Source: Fulvivirga sediminis (lineage in GTDB: Bacteria > Bacteroidota > Bacteroidia > Cytophagales > Cyclobacteriaceae). From it: a DNA stretch of 64,000 bases. The notes below the pieces were generated by a model. That model was not told the origin of the DNA and ran no database searches. It saw only the letters and a program-made list of their open reading frames with translations. This document shows positions 13,001 to 20,487 of this stretch, in pieces. Every line of letters starts with the position of its first letter. Position 1 is the stretch's first letter. The position numbers were made by a program, and so were the translations under genes. Location of the stretch: positions 558,001-622,000 of the forward strand of contig NZ_JAESIY010000001.1 in the NCBI RefSeq assembly GCF_016757215.1. Direction: 5' to 3'.

Positions 13001-13152
13001 CACGTAGTGTACAGCCGGTTAGTGTAGTAGAGGTTAATGGTGCGGGAGAGCCTACCTATAATTTCAATGAAGCTCTGAACAGTACCTTTGTTACTGATAC
13101 TGGACTTATTTCCAGATGGCAGATGCAGCTCGGCCTGAGATATACTTTTTAA
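10063..13152 (+). CDS. TonB-dependent receptor, Oar-like
   Basis: A 1029-residue outer-membrane receptor. A signal peptide (residues 1-21, ending LAQ) is followed by a carboxypeptidase-regulatory-like beta domain (about 28-105: SIRGTITDGEGATLPGANV, ending in the VVVSG segment). A plug domain (about 115-240) comes next, with SGFTGASINAVTKSGTNDFHG, and then a long beta-barrel ending in the aromatic C-terminus WQMQLGLRYTF, suited to BAM insertion. Overall it resembles the Oar family. No SusD partner follows, so a glycan role is not supported and the substrate is unknown. It would draw energy from a TonB such as the one at 36879-37553. It is flanked by its own candidate promoter and a terminator. 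Confidence 0.92.
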   Translation: MKRSVLLLAMIMLLSCQKILAQGVTTASIRGTITDGEGATLPGANVIAIHEPTGVEYGTSTRLDGKYTLPNLKVGGPYVIRVSYVGHHPQEFKGIELVLGETFVLNISLDPDVTTLQEVVVSGAGDDTFNSDRTGAEVAFSNDQIKKLPTITRSASDIYRLTPSSDGNSFGGRNDQYNNFSLDGSIFNNPFGLDAATPGGQADAQPISLDAIEQIQVSVAPYDVTQSGFTGASINAVTKSGTNDFHGTVFGFFRNQDLLGSKVEGEDVLKADLRQVQAGFSLGGPIIKNKLFFFTNFELDRREDLGSSFVANRGTGAVNESRVLATDLERISSLLYNRFGYETGPYEGFTLDTRNQKGIVKLDYNINNNHTLTATYNFLRASKEKPAHPTALGRRGPDANTLQFRNSGYQMNNNIDSWLVELRSLFGNKFSNKLQVGYTHFDDYRDPFSTPFPPINLTKGGSNYIIVGHEPFSINNTLDQQVFQASDNFEMYLGDHTFTVGVSFEKFMFENSFNLTAYGPSIFSSTNIEDFITQVNNGEWDATVAEARATYDFNNANDGWAMAETEVGQLAFYAQDKWLVNDNFTLTLGVRFDKPLYFNTSDNIPPNTDEVVYYDENDQPVTFDNTKLPDATILASPRVGFNWDVMKNGTLQLRGGSGVFTGRLPFVWIGNQVANPGTGFLNVTAPDFKFPQVWRSSLGVDKVISKGLVATIDLSYTKDINAMMVRDYSLRKPSGQLGGVDNRDRYQPEDIVTFNGGVASNYVFTNTDKGRSFNMTLEIKKKWDNGLFASLAYNYLDAKSVSSIEAEISSDAFSINPVVGNANTAVLAPSIYGNKHRFVGNVNKTFKYGNDHWSTTLSLFFEYAHGGRYSYTYAGDLNGDGSVLNDLLYIPTDSELDQMNFISSENREAYRNYIQQDDYLSDNRGKYAERYGALSPWYSRFDFRLLQDYKLNNGNTIQFSLDVLNAGNLLSSDWGVRQIPRSVQPVSVVEVNGAGEPTYNFNEALNSTFVTDTGLISRWQMQLGLRYTF

Positions 13153-13195
13153 TAAAACAAAAAAGGGGCTGTTTCAGCCCCTTTTTTGTTTTATT
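13151..13195. terminator. bidirectional terminator between TonB receptor and ribH
   Basis: A perfect 21-bp inverted repeat (13151-13171 and 13175-13195) around a TTT loop has a GGGGCTG core flanked by A-runs and T-runs on opposite sides. It therefore acts as a terminator for both converging genes. It overlaps the stop region of the receptor and the last codons of ribH. Confidence 0.93.
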
Positions 13196-13670
13196 AAAAT
13201 CCCAGCATTTTTATGGCTGTAATGGCAGCTTCATCACCTTTGTTGCCATGCTTACCTCCAGCCCTGTCTAAAGCTTGTTTTTGATTATCTGTAGTTAATA
13301 CCCCAAATATTACCGGCTTGGCAAATTTTAGGTTAACATGAGTGATACCTTGAGCCACAGCATCACAAATAAAGTCAAAATGCCTGGTTTCTCCTTGAAT
13401 CACGCAACCAAGGCAAATTACTGCATCAATATCTTCCTCTGCAGCCATCCAGTGTGCTCCGAGGGTTAACTCAAAGCTACCCGGGACATTTTTTCTTATG
13501 ATATTGTTTCTATCAGCACCGTTGTTTATGAGGGTTTCATAAGCTCCAGAATAAAGAGCTTCTGTTACCTCATCGTTCCACTCAGAGACTACTATTGCAA
13601 ATTTCTTATTACTGATATCTTGAATATTTTTTGAACTATAATCACTTAAGTTCTTTTGAGATGAAGCCAT
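13194..13670 (-). CDS. ribH: 6,7-dimethyl-8-ribityllumazine synthase
   Basis: RibH condenses 5-amino-6-ribitylamino-uracil with dihydroxybutanone phosphate in riboflavin synthesis. The 158-residue protein shows FAIVVSEWNDEVTEAL (substrate site), NVPGSFELTLGA, CLGCVIQGETRHFDF with the catalytic His, and PVIFGVLTTDNQKQALDRAG. The length is normal; the first 20 residues are a non-conserved extension common in Bacteroidota. It lies 93 bases downstream of the TPR gene on the same strand. No other riboflavin gene is nearby. Confidence 0.97.
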   Translation of the reverse strand: MASSQKNLSDYSSKNIQDISNKKFAIVVSEWNDEVTEALYSGAYETLINNGADRNNIIRKNVPGSFELTLGAHWMAAEEDIDAVICLGCVIQGETRHFDFICDAVAQGITHVNLKFAKPVIFGVLTTDNQKQALDRAGGKHGNKGDEAAITAIKMLGF

Positions 13671-13763
13671 GTGTATTTAGAATTTTCTTCAAAAATAAAA
13701 AAGGGATAAAGATTATACCCTTATCCCTTTCAATTTCTTTTAAGCTATTGCTTACCTAGCTTT

Positions 13764-14462
13764 TTATGCGCCAAGTCTAGCCTTATATTTCTTAGCAGTT
13801 TGGATTAGGTTAGAATCCCAGTAATTATTAATAATCTTATCGTAAGATTCCTTAGCCTCATCAACCTGATTTAGTTTTTCATATGCTAAAGCTGCTTTCA
13901 TTAAATACTCAGGAGTAAAATACTTATTAGGTTTATAATCAGCTGCTTTTTGGAAATAGCTTGCAGCACTTTCAAACTCTCCTTTTTCCATGTAAGCATC
14001 TCCAATTAAGCTATAAGCGCGGGCCTGAACTAATAGATCCCCGGCACTAAACTCCTCTAAGTGAGATATGGCATCATCAAAATTACCTTGCTTAAGGTAA
14101 GCCGCTCCTACATAATAATGTGCAAGATTAGCCGCTTCAGTAATACCGTACTCATCTATAATATCTAAAAAGCCTAAACGATTACCATCTCCATTAAGGG
14201 CTAAGTCTAAACTGTCACTTTCAAAATAATACACAGCCTGAAACATTTCATTTTGTGCTTTATCATTTTGAGAGTTTTTATAATACTTGAAACCGAAATA
14301 TCCTGCTACACCTACCACGAAAATGGCGATTATAGCGAGTACAATGGTTTTATTCTTCTCTAGGAATTCTTCAGTTTTGGTTAACTGATCGGCAAGAGCT
14401 TCTGGATTTTCTAAAAGCTCATTGTGATGTTCGGTTGTATTATTTGTCTTTTTGTCTGCCAT
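13764..14462 (-). CDS. TPR-repeat membrane protein (YfgM-like)
   Basis: A 232-residue protein with a cytoplasmic N-terminal segment, one membrane helix (about 36-58, IVLAIIAIFVVGVAGYFGF), and a periplasmic domain with three or four tetratricopeptide repeats (for example AYLKQGNFDDAISHLEEF and AYMEKGEFESAASYFQKA). The architecture resembles YfgM/ancillary translocon-type proteins, but the homology is only architectural here. I chose the ATG at 14462 over a TTG two codons upstream. It lies between pdhA and ribH on the same strand. Confidence 0.85.
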   Translation of the reverse strand: MADKKTNNTTEHHNELLENPEALADQLTKTEEFLEKNKTIVLAIIAIFVVGVAGYFGFKYYKNSQNDKAQNEMFQAVYYFESDSLDLALNGDGNRLGFLDIIDEYGITEAANLAHYYVGAAYLKQGNFDDAISHLEEFSAGDLLVQARAYSLIGDAYMEKGEFESAASYFQKAADYKPNKYFTPEYLMKAALAYEKLNQVDEAKESYDKIINNYWDSNLIQTAKKYKARLGA

Positions 14463-14560
14463 CTGCAAAAATTTAAAGGCTTCAAAGCTAGTGATAACTT
14501 TACATATAAGAAACAGGAATCTTAAAAAATCCTGTTCCTTCTTTTATAAGTCGTATTTTC

Positions 14561-15595
14561 TTAGTCAGTTACGAAAGGATAATCTTCTTGAGCATAAACA
14601 TCTCTGAAAGCTTCTTCTTCTTTAGGGAAGTCAGATTCTTCAGCAAATTTTACACAGTCAGCTACTTCATTTTTCACTTTCTTTTCTATAGCAGCAATAT
14701 CGTCCTCACTGGCATATTTATTTTCCAGTATGGTTTGTCTAACTTGCTCTATAGGATCTTTCCCTTTGTACTCTTCTAACTCTTCCTTAGTTCTATATTT
14801 AGCAGGGTCAGACATGGAGTGTCCTTTGTACCTATATGTTCTAAACTCTAATAAAGTAGGTCCTTCTCCTTTTCTTGCTCTTTCGGCAGCACTTTCCACA
14901 GCTTCATACACCGCTTCTACTGACATACCATCTACAGGTTCTGAAGGCATATCGTATGATTCACCTAAAGTATATAACTCAGTTACATTGGAAGTTCGTT
15001 TTACAGAAGTTCCCATCGCATAACCATTATTTTCTATAACAAAGATTACCGGAAGCTTCCAAGTCATTGCCAAGTTAAGAGCTTCATGGAATGCACCTTG
15101 TCTTACGGCACCATCTCCCATATAGCACATGCATAGCTTGCCAGTTTTGTTGTACTTTTCTGCAAAGGCAATACCTGCACCTAAAGGCACCTGACCACCT
15201 ACTATACCATGACCTCCAAAGAAGTTGTTTTCCTTGTCAAACATGTGCATTGAGCCACCTTTTCCTTTAGAAATACCAGTTTCCTTAGCAAACAGCTCAG
15301 CCATAATTTTTTTCGGGTCTGATCCTAATGCGATAGGGTGTGCATGATCCCTATAAGCGGTAATGTGTTTATCACCTCTTTCTAATGCTGAAATAGAGCC
15401 TGCTACACAAGCTTCTTGTCCTATATACAGGTGACAAAATCCTTTAATTTTTTGTTGACCATATAACTGGCCTGCTTTCTCCTCAAACTTTCTTAAGAAT
15501 AACATGCTCTCGAACCAGTGCATGTAGGTTTCCTTATTGAATTTGGATTTGGCCGAGGATTTAGATTTTGACTTTCCTTTTGTTGTAGTTGCCAT
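14561..15595 (-). CDS. pdhA: pyruvate dehydrogenase E1 component, alpha subunit
   Basis: The thiamine-diphosphate alpha subunit of the E1 heterotetramer, which decarboxylates pyruvate to feed acetyl-CoA synthesis. The 344 residues include GQEACVAGSISAL, a KGKGGSMHMF segment, the ThDP motif beginning GDGAVRQGAFHE and ending VIENNGYAM (about 165-195), and the RYKGHSMSDPAKYR loop typical of PdhA. A basic Lys/Ser-rich N-terminus (about 20 residues) is extra. The beta subunit is not adjacent, as is common in Bacteroidota. It is divergent from recF; a dyad at 15609-15626 lies in its leader. Confidence 0.96.
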   Translation of the reverse strand: MATTTKGKSKSKSSAKSKFNKETYMHWFESMLFLRKFEEKAGQLYGQQKIKGFCHLYIGQEACVAGSISALERGDKHITAYRDHAHPIALGSDPKKIMAELFAKETGISKGKGGSMHMFDKENNFFGGHGIVGGQVPLGAGIAFAEKYNKTGKLCMCYMGDGAVRQGAFHEALNLAMTWKLPVIFVIENNGYAMGTSVKRTSNVTELYTLGESYDMPSEPVDGMSVEAVYEAVESAAERARKGEGPTLLEFRTYRYKGHSMSDPAKYRTKEELEEYKGKDPIEQVRQTILENKYASEDDIAAIEKKVKNEVADCVKFAEESDFPKEEEAFRDVYAQEDYPFVTD

Positions 15596-15608
15596 AATAG
15601 TAAATTTG

Positions 15609-15635
15609 AATCCAATAATTTGGATTGCGAAAATA
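15609..15635 (-). promoter_or_regulatory. possible pdhA promoter box with a 7-bp dyad
   Basis: On the minus strand TATTTTCG (15628-15635) resembles a Bacteroidota -7 box. Immediately downstream, AATCCAA-TAAT-TTGGATT (15609-15626) is a perfect 7-bp inverted repeat that would overlap the transcription start. No good -33 element was found. Confidence 0.35.
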
Positions 15636-15649
15636 AGTAAAAAAAGTTA

Positions 15650-16750
15650 ATGCACATTGAAAAATTGAGTTTGTTTGGTTTTAAGAACTACGAAGAAGTA
15701 GCACTCACTTTTTCAAATGAAGTGAATTGTTTAGTAGGAGAAAATGGAAGTGGGAAAACCAACCTACTGGATGCCATACATTATCTGTCTATGACTAGAA
15801 GTGCATTTAACACTATTGATAGCCAAAATGTAAAGTTTGGAGAGGAATTTTTTTCCATTCGTGGAGATTTTAGACTTTCCGAAAAAGCACTACCTGTATT
15901 GTGCTCTTATCAGGAGGGGAAAGGAAAAACCTTTAAAGTAAATAAAAAAGAATATGCACGTTTAAGCGAGCATGTTGGCAAGTTACCCGTAGTACTGATT
16001 GCTCCTAACGATACAGATATTATTAGAGATGGTAGTGAAGCCCGTAGAAAATTTTTTGATGCTATTATTAGTCAGATAGATGCAGAGTACCTTGATAACC
16101 TAATTAGTTACTCAAAGTACTTGAAACAACGCAATAGTGCGTTGAAACGTTTTGCTAACGTAGGACGTACTGATTACGAGCTATTGAAAATATATGATGA
16201 ACATATTATAGGGCTTTCGCTATACATTAACCAGAGGCGTAGTGATTTTATAATCGATTTTGAAAAATTATTTCAAAATCATTATGATAAACTTTCGGAA
16301 GGAAATGAAAAAGTAAGCATACACTATAGATCCGAGGCATCAGATTCTGATTTTAAAGAATTATACAATAATGCTCTAAGGAAAGACTTAGCTTTGGAGA
16401 GAACTACAATGGGCGTGCACAAAGATGATTTTCGATTTACTATAGAAGGGAAGCCCCTGAAAAAATTTGGTTCTCAAGGACAGCAAAAAACATTTTTAGT
16501 ATCCTTGAAGATGGGACATTTCGATATAATCAGAGAATTGAAGGGTTTTAAACCGATTCTTTTGTTAGATGATATATTTGATAAATTAGATTCTCGCCGT
16601 ATACAACACCTCATGGAAAGAGTGGTGAATCATGATTTCGGTCAAATATTCATCACAGATGCAAGAGAAGAAAGAACGCGTACAATATTAAATGAACTTA
16701 AAATCTCAGCTAACTTTTATAGAGTAAACCGGGGTACAGTGATACAATGA
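15650..16750 (+). CDS. recF: DNA replication/repair protein RecF
   Basis: An SMC-like ATPase that helps load RecA at gaps. The 366 residues carry Walker A (GENGSGKTNLLDA, about 31-43), the ABC signature-like GSQGQQKTFLVSLK near 275, and Walker B (ILLLDDIFDKLD near 303) followed by ITDAREE. The start MHIEKLSLFGFKNYEE is the family's typical N-terminus. The stop overlaps the next gene by four bases (ATGA), indicating translational coupling. It is not next to dnaA or dnaN here. Confidence 0.97.
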   Translation: MHIEKLSLFGFKNYEEVALTFSNEVNCLVGENGSGKTNLLDAIHYLSMTRSAFNTIDSQNVKFGEEFFSIRGDFRLSEKALPVLCSYQEGKGKTFKVNKKEYARLSEHVGKLPVVLIAPNDTDIIRDGSEARRKFFDAIISQIDAEYLDNLISYSKYLKQRNSALKRFANVGRTDYELLKIYDEHIIGLSLYINQRRSDFIIDFEKLFQNHYDKLSEGNEKVSIHYRSEASDSDFKELYNNALRKDLALERTTMGVHKDDFRFTIEGKPLKKFGSQGQQKTFLVSLKMGHFDIIRELKGFKPILLLDDIFDKLDSRRIQHLMERVVNHDFGQIFITDAREERTRTILNELKISANFYRVNRGTVIQ

Positions 16751-17067
16751 AGAAACGTAATTTCGATAAATTCGATAAAAGGAAATCAGACATTTCATCA
16801 GTAAAAGAGGCGATCGATTCTCTGTTAGATACTTATCGCTTAAAAGGCAGGTTTGATGAGGCTCGCTTAGTGGAGAGTTGGGCCAAGCTTATGGGCAATA
16901 CTATAGCTAATCGCACAGGTAAAATTTTCATTAAAGATCAGGTGCTTTTCGTTGAAATACTATCGGCTCCATTAAAGCACCAACTCAACCATTCTAAGAT
17001 GGAGATCATGAAAATATTAGAAAAGGAATTTGGGCATAAGGTAATTAACGAAATTCTTTTTTATTGA
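16747..17067 (+). CDS. DUF721 / DciA-like protein
   Basis: A 106-residue DUF721 protein. The domain occupies most of the chain: an N-terminal helix with SVKEAIDSLLDTYRLKGRFDE, then VESWAKLMGNTIANRTGKIF, then LFVEILSAPLKHQLNHSKME and an EFGHKVINEI tail. DUF721 proteins include DciA, a loader of the replicative helicase, and pairing with recF is frequent in Bacteroidota, so a replication role is inferred. The start codon overlaps the recF stop (ATGA). Confidence 0.88.
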   Translation: MKKRNFDKFDKRKSDISSVKEAIDSLLDTYRLKGRFDEARLVESWAKLMGNTIANRTGKIFIKDQVLFVEILSAPLKHQLNHSKMEIMKILEKEFGHKVINEILFY

Positions 17068-17133
17068 TAAAATGGCTCTGAAGGCTGTTTTTAGAAAATT
17101 TTTAAAAAAAATACACTTTTTTTTAGCCGAAAG

Positions 17134-17164
17134 TTTGAATAAAAGAAAAAAGCGCATAGATTTG
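17134..17164 (+). promoter_or_regulatory. promoter of the tRNA-tuf operon
   Basis: TTTG at 17134-17137, exactly 19 bases, then TAGATTTG at 17157-17164: a full match to the Bacteroidota -33/-7 consensus. Transcription would begin near 17171, some 65 bases before tRNA-Tyr. Confidence 0.8.
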
Positions 17165-17235
17165 CACTCTCTTTGATCAAAAGGCACACAAAAACAGCCG
17201 AAAATCAAAGGAGTTCTTTATTAGAAAGATGCTTT

Positions 17236-17318
17236 GGGGGGATACCAGAGCGGCCAAATGGGACGGACTGTAAATCCGTTGGCGCAAGCCTACGCAGGTT
17301 CGAATCCTGCTCCCCCCA
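17236..17318 (+). tRNA. tRNA-Tyr (GTA)
   Basis: The 7-bp acceptor stem GGGGGGA pairs with TCCCCCC. The anticodon stem ACGGA/TCCGT holds loop CTGTAAA (anticodon GTA). A long class II variable arm (GGCGCAAGCC region) and T arm GCAGG-TTCGAAT-CCTGC are present. The gene spans 83 nt; CCA is not encoded. Confidence 0.97.
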
Positions 17319-17403
17319 CTCTTTTATAGATTTAATGTTTAATACAGATCTTGGAAGTGTTTTGAAAATTACTTCTTTTCCAAGAAATTTGTATGGAATT
17401 CAA

Positions 17404-17476
17404 GCGGGAGTAGCTCAGTTGGTAGAGCGACAGCCTTCCAAGCTGTAGGTCGCGAGTTCGAACCTCGTCTCCCGCT
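17404..17476 (+). tRNA. tRNA-Gly (TCC)
   Basis: Acceptor GCGGGAG pairs with CTCCCGC. D arm TAGCTCAGTTGGTAGAG; anticodon stem ACAGC/GCTGT with loop CTTCCAA (anticodon TCC); T loop TTCGAAC. The gene spans 73 nt without CCA. Confidence 0.97.
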
Positions 17477-17507
17477 CTTTTTGAGTTCAAGGTAAAGCGC
17501 CTGCCAG

Positions 17508-17563
17508 TTCTCGGCATTGGGCCAAGAAGCCTGCCTAGAGGTAGGACATTGTTTAAATAATGT
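17508..17563 (+). other. three consecutive hairpins in the tRNA-Gly/tRNA-Thr spacer
   Basis: The 108-base spacer (17477-17584) is more G+C-rich than the neighbouring spacers and folds on paper into three back-to-back hairpins: 17508-17528 (8 positions, one C-A mismatch), 17530-17545 (6 bp, loop TAGA) and 17546-17563 (7 bp with one G-T, loop TTAA). It does not resemble a full tRNA. It could be a processing spacer, a small RNA or a tRNA remnant. Confidence 0.4.
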
Positions 17564-17584
17564 ATTTCCTGGCTCAGAAAATCA

Positions 17585-17656
17585 GCCGAGATAGCTCAGG
17601 GGTAGAGCGCTTCCTTGGTAAGGAAGAGGTCGGGGGTTCAATTCCCCTTCTTGGCT
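17585..17656 (+). tRNA. tRNA-Thr (GGT)
   Basis: Acceptor GCCGAGA pairs with TCTTGGC (one G-T). Anticodon stem CTTCC/GGAAG holds loop TTGGTAA (anticodon GGT). T loop TTCAATT. The gene spans 72 nt without CCA and lies 168 bases before tuf. Confidence 0.96.
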
Positions 17657-17824
17657 CTTTTGGTTTAGAATTAATTTCTTGGCCGTAAGGGTAAGTCGAA
17701 TGATGTAGGGATCATTTCCGTTTATTAGAGATAATGGCGGTAAGATGGTTCTCTATACGCATTTAGAAAGAAGCGATAATTTAAATAACGAATATAATTT
17801 TAACTAAACTAGGGATTTTCAAAT

Positions 17825-19012
17825 ATGGCTAAAGAAAATTTTGACCGTTCAAAACCCCACGTGAATATTGGTACAATCGGTCACGTTGACCACGGTAAAA
17901 CTACTTTAACTGCGGCAATATCTAAAGTATTGTCAGACAAAGGACTTGCTGATAACAGAGATTTCTCTTCAATCGATAACGCTCCTGAAGAAAAAGAACG
18001 AGGTATTACAATTAATACTTCTCACATTGAGTACGCTACTGAGAACCGTCACTATGCTCACGTTGACTGTCCTGGTCACGCTGACTATGTAAAGAACATG
18101 GTTACTGGTGCTGCTCAAATGGACGGCGCTATCATCGTTGTGGCTGCTACAGACGGTCCTATGCCTCAAACTAGAGAGCACATATTGCTTTCTCGTCAGG
18201 TAGGTGTACCTGCTCTTGTGGTATTCATGAACAAAGTTGACTTAGTAGATGATCCTGAGTTATTAGAACTTGTTGAAATGGAAATTAGAGAATTACTTTC
18301 TGATTACGATTTCCCTGGTGATGATCTTCCTGTAATCCAAGGTTCAGCTCTTGGAGCTCTTAACGGAGAGCCTGAGTGGGTTGCTAAAGTTGAAGAATTG
18401 ATGGAGGCTGTTGATAGCTATATCCCTCTTCCTGAGCGTCTTATCGACAAAGATTTCTTAATGCCTGTTGAAGATGTATTCTCTATCACTGGTCGTGGTA
18501 CTGTGGCTACTGGTAGAATCGAAAGAGGTGTTATTAACTCTGGAGATCCTGTTGATATTCTTGGTATGGGTGCTGAAGGACTTAAGTCTACAGTTACTGG
18601 TGTTGAGATGTTCAGAAAGATATTAGATAGAGGTGAGGCTGGTGATAACGTAGGTCTTCTTCTTAGAGGTATTGAAAAAACTGACATTAAGAGAGGTATG
18701 GTAATCTGTAAACCAGGTTCTGTAACTCCTCATAAAAAGTTTAAGGCAGAGGTTTATGTTCTTTCTAAAGAAGAAGGTGGACGTCACACTCCTTTCTTTA
18801 ACAAATACAGACCGCAGTTCTATTTAAGAACTACTGACGTTACTGGCGAGATTATGCTTCCAGAAGGCGTTGAAATGGTTATGCCTGGTGATAACGTATC
18901 TATTGAAGTTGAGTTGATCAACACAGTAGCTATGGAAAAAGGACTTAGATTCGCTATCAGAGAAGGTGGTAGAACAGTGGGTTCAGGTCAGGTAACTGAA
19001 ATCATAGAATAA
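17825..19012 (+). CDS. tuf: elongation factor Tu
   Basis: The GTPase that delivers aminoacyl-tRNA to the ribosome. The 395 residues show G1 GHVDHGKT (about 19-26), switch [14 protein letters not shown]3 [12 protein letters not shown] (about 81), G4 NKVD (about 136) and the C-terminal [13 protein letters not shown]. It is full length with an ATG start. It follows tRNA-Thr in the same transcription unit, an order also seen in the E. coli tyrU-glyT-thrT-tufB locus. Codon use is noticeably regular, as expected for very high expression. A hairpin terminator follows at 19029. Confidence 0.99.
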   Translation: MAKENFDRSKPHVNIGTIGHVDHGKTTLTAAISKVLSDKGLADNRDFSSIDNAPEEKERGITINTSHIEYATENRHYAHVDCPGHADYVKNMVTGAAQMDGAIIVVAATDGPMPQTREHILLSRQVGVPALVVFMNKVDLVDDPELLELVEMEIRELLSDYDFPGDDLPVIQGSALGALNGEPEWVAKVEELMEAVDSYIPLPERLIDKDFLMPVEDVFSITGRGTVATGRIERGVINSGDPVDILGMGAEGLKSTVTGVEMFRKILDRGEAGDNVGLLLRGIEKTDIKRGMVICKPGSVTPHKKFKAEVYVLSKEEGGRHTPFFNKYRPQFYLRTTDVTGEIMLPEGVEMVMPGDNVSIEVELINTVAMEKGLRFAIREGGRTVGSGQVTEIIE

Positions 19013-19028
19013 TATAAAATATTCTTTT

Positions 19029-19064
19029 AAAAGCGTTTCGATTTTTATCGGAACGCTTTTATTT
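19029..19064 (+). terminator. terminator of tuf
   Basis: A 14-bp stem (AAAAGCGTTTCGAT / ATCGGAACGCTTTT, one G-T pair) with a TTTT loop, the 3' arm ending in T-rich sequence. It starts 17 bases after the tuf stop. Confidence 0.85.
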
Positions 19065-19087
19065 TCTTAAACTTTCTATTACCTTTG
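19057..19087 (+). promoter_or_regulatory. possible promoter of the tRNA-Trp/secE operon
   Basis: TACCTTTG at 19080-19087 is a full -7 match (TAnnTTTG). At the expected 19-base spacing stands TTTT (19057-19060), one base off the -33 consensus, which also forms the end of the tuf terminator stem. Promoter and terminator therefore overlap. Confidence 0.55.
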
Positions 19088-19172
19088 CAAACCATTTTGA
19101 GGTGGTATTATCGGAAGTCATTTAAAGAACTTTAATAATTATCCTCATAATAGAACAAAGTAACAGAAATAA

Positions 19173-19245
19173 ACGGGTGTAGCTCAATTGGTAGAGTAGT
19201 GGTCTCCAAAACCATTGGCTGGGAGTTCGAGTCTCTCCACCCGTG
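19173..19245 (+). tRNA. tRNA-Trp (CCA)
   Basis: Acceptor ACGGGTG pairs with CACCCGT. Anticodon stem GTGGT/ACCAT holds loop CTCCAAA (anticodon CCA). T loop TTCGAGT. The gene spans 73 nt without encoded CCA, and lies 23 bases before secE, a conserved neighbour. Confidence 0.97.
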
Positions 19246-19268
19246 CAAAACATTAAAAAGTAAGCCAG

Positions 19269-19460
19269 ATGCAAAAGTTAAAATCTTTTATTCTTGAGTC
19301 GTATGACGAAATGAAAAACAAGGTTACATGGCCTAAGTATAGTGAATTACAGAGTAGTTCTATATTAGTGCTTGTAGCATCTTTTATTTTTGCGTTATTA
19401 ATAGGCTTAATGGATTACGTTTTCCAAACTGGGATGGACTTATTTTACGACCAATTTTAA
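19269..19460 (+). CDS. secE: preprotein translocase subunit SecE
   Basis: A small inner-membrane subunit of SecYEG. The 63 residues have an amphipathic N-terminal helix with SYDEMKNKVTWPKYSELQ (the WP motif is a SecE hallmark) and one membrane helix (about 34-56). The short single-helix form is usual outside enterobacteria. It sits between tRNA-Trp and nusG, 12 bases before the latter. Confidence 0.95.
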   Translation: MQKLKSFILESYDEMKNKVTWPKYSELQSSSILVLVASFIFALLIGLMDYVFQTGMDLFYDQF

Positions 19461-19472
19461 TCAGACTAGATA

Positions 19473-20030
19473 ATGAGTGATCTTAAATGGTATGTGGTTA
19501 GAGTCGTAAGTGGTCAGGAGAAGAAAGTCAAAGCTTATCTTGAAACTGAGGTAGAACGTGAGAAATTGACTGATTTTGTTCCTCAGGTATTAATACCTTC
19601 AGAGAAAGTTTATGAGATGAGGAATGGAAAGAAAAGGGTAAGAGAAAGAAACTTTTTCCCTGGTTATGTTCTCGTTTCTGCAGATCTGAGCAATGGAGAA
19701 GCTAATCACTTGGTAACAAGTGTTCCTGGAGTTATAGGATTTTTGGGAAACAATGGTACAGGATCTTCTAAGGACCCTGTTCCTTTACGTCAGTCTGAAG
19801 TGAATAGAATCTTAGGTAAGGTTGATGAGATTGACGAATTCGAGGAGAAATTAGAAACACCATACATAGTCGGCGAATCTGTGAAAGTAATGGATGGTCC
19901 ATTCAGTGGTTTTACAGGTACTGTTGAAGAGGTTTTTGAAGAAAGAAGGAAACTTAATGTCATGGTTAAAATATTTGGCAGGAATACCCCTGTTGAATTG
20001 AACTATATGCAAGTAGAAAAATTAGATTAA
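19473..20030 (+). CDS. nusG: transcription termination/antitermination factor NusG
   Basis: NusG binds the RNA polymerase clamp and links it to Rho or the ribosome. The 185 residues show the NGN domain ([19 protein letters not shown] at the start, FFPGYVLV near 68) and a C-terminal KOW domain ([18 protein letters not shown], about 132-149). Length and location between secE and rplK are standard. Confidence 0.98.
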   Translation: MSDLKWYVVRVVSGQEKKVKAYLETEVEREKLTDFVPQVLIPSEKVYEMRNGKKRVRERNFFPGYVLVSADLSNGEANHLVTSVPGVIGFLGNNGTGSSKDPVPLRQSEVNRILGKVDEIDEFEEKLETPYIVGESVKVMDGPFSGFTGTVEEVFEERRKLNVMVKIFGRNTPVELNYMQVEKLD

Positions 20031-20034
20031 GATA

Positions 20035-20475
20035 ATGGCTAAGGAAATTAGTGGATACTTGAAATTGCAGATAAGAGGTGGCCAGGCTAACCCATCACCT
20101 CCAGTTGGTCCTGCATTAGGTTCTAAGGGTCTCAATATCATGGACTTCTGCAAGCAGTTTAATGCTAGAACGCAAGAAAAACAGGGACAGGTGTTACCTG
20201 TTTTGGTAACAATCTATAGCGATAAGTCATTCGACTTCGTAGTAAAAACCCCTCCTGCGGCAGTGTTGCTTTTAGAGGCTGCTAAAAAGAAAAAAGGATC
20301 AGCCGAATCAAACAGGACTAAGATTGGTAGTGTTACTTGGGAGCAAGTGCAAACCATTGCTGAAACTAAGATGCCTGATTTGAATGCTTTTGAGGTTGAG
20401 TCAGCTATGAGAATGGTAGCAGGAACCGCTAGAAGTATGGGAATAAAAGTAACTGGAACAGCTCCTTGGAGTTAA
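20035..20475 (+). CDS. rplK: 50S ribosomal protein L11
   Basis: A component of the GTPase-associated centre on 23S rRNA. The 146 residues include [20 protein letters not shown] near residue 15 and the C-terminal rRNA-binding domain with [10 protein letters not shown]. It starts 4 bases after nusG and is followed by rplA after 12 bases. Confidence 0.99.
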   Translation: MAKEISGYLKLQIRGGQANPSPPVGPALGSKGLNIMDFCKQFNARTQEKQGQVLPVLVTIYSDKSFDFVVKTPPAAVLLLEAAKKKKGSAESNRTKIGSVTWEQVQTIAETKMPDLNAFEVESAMRMVAGTARSMGIKVTGTAPWS

Positions 20476-20487
20476 AATAAAAGCACA

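Noticed and set aside
17173-17448. Open frame of 91 codons running across tRNA-Tyr and tRNA-Gly
   Set aside because: It is made almost entirely of tRNA sequence and has no protein-like character.
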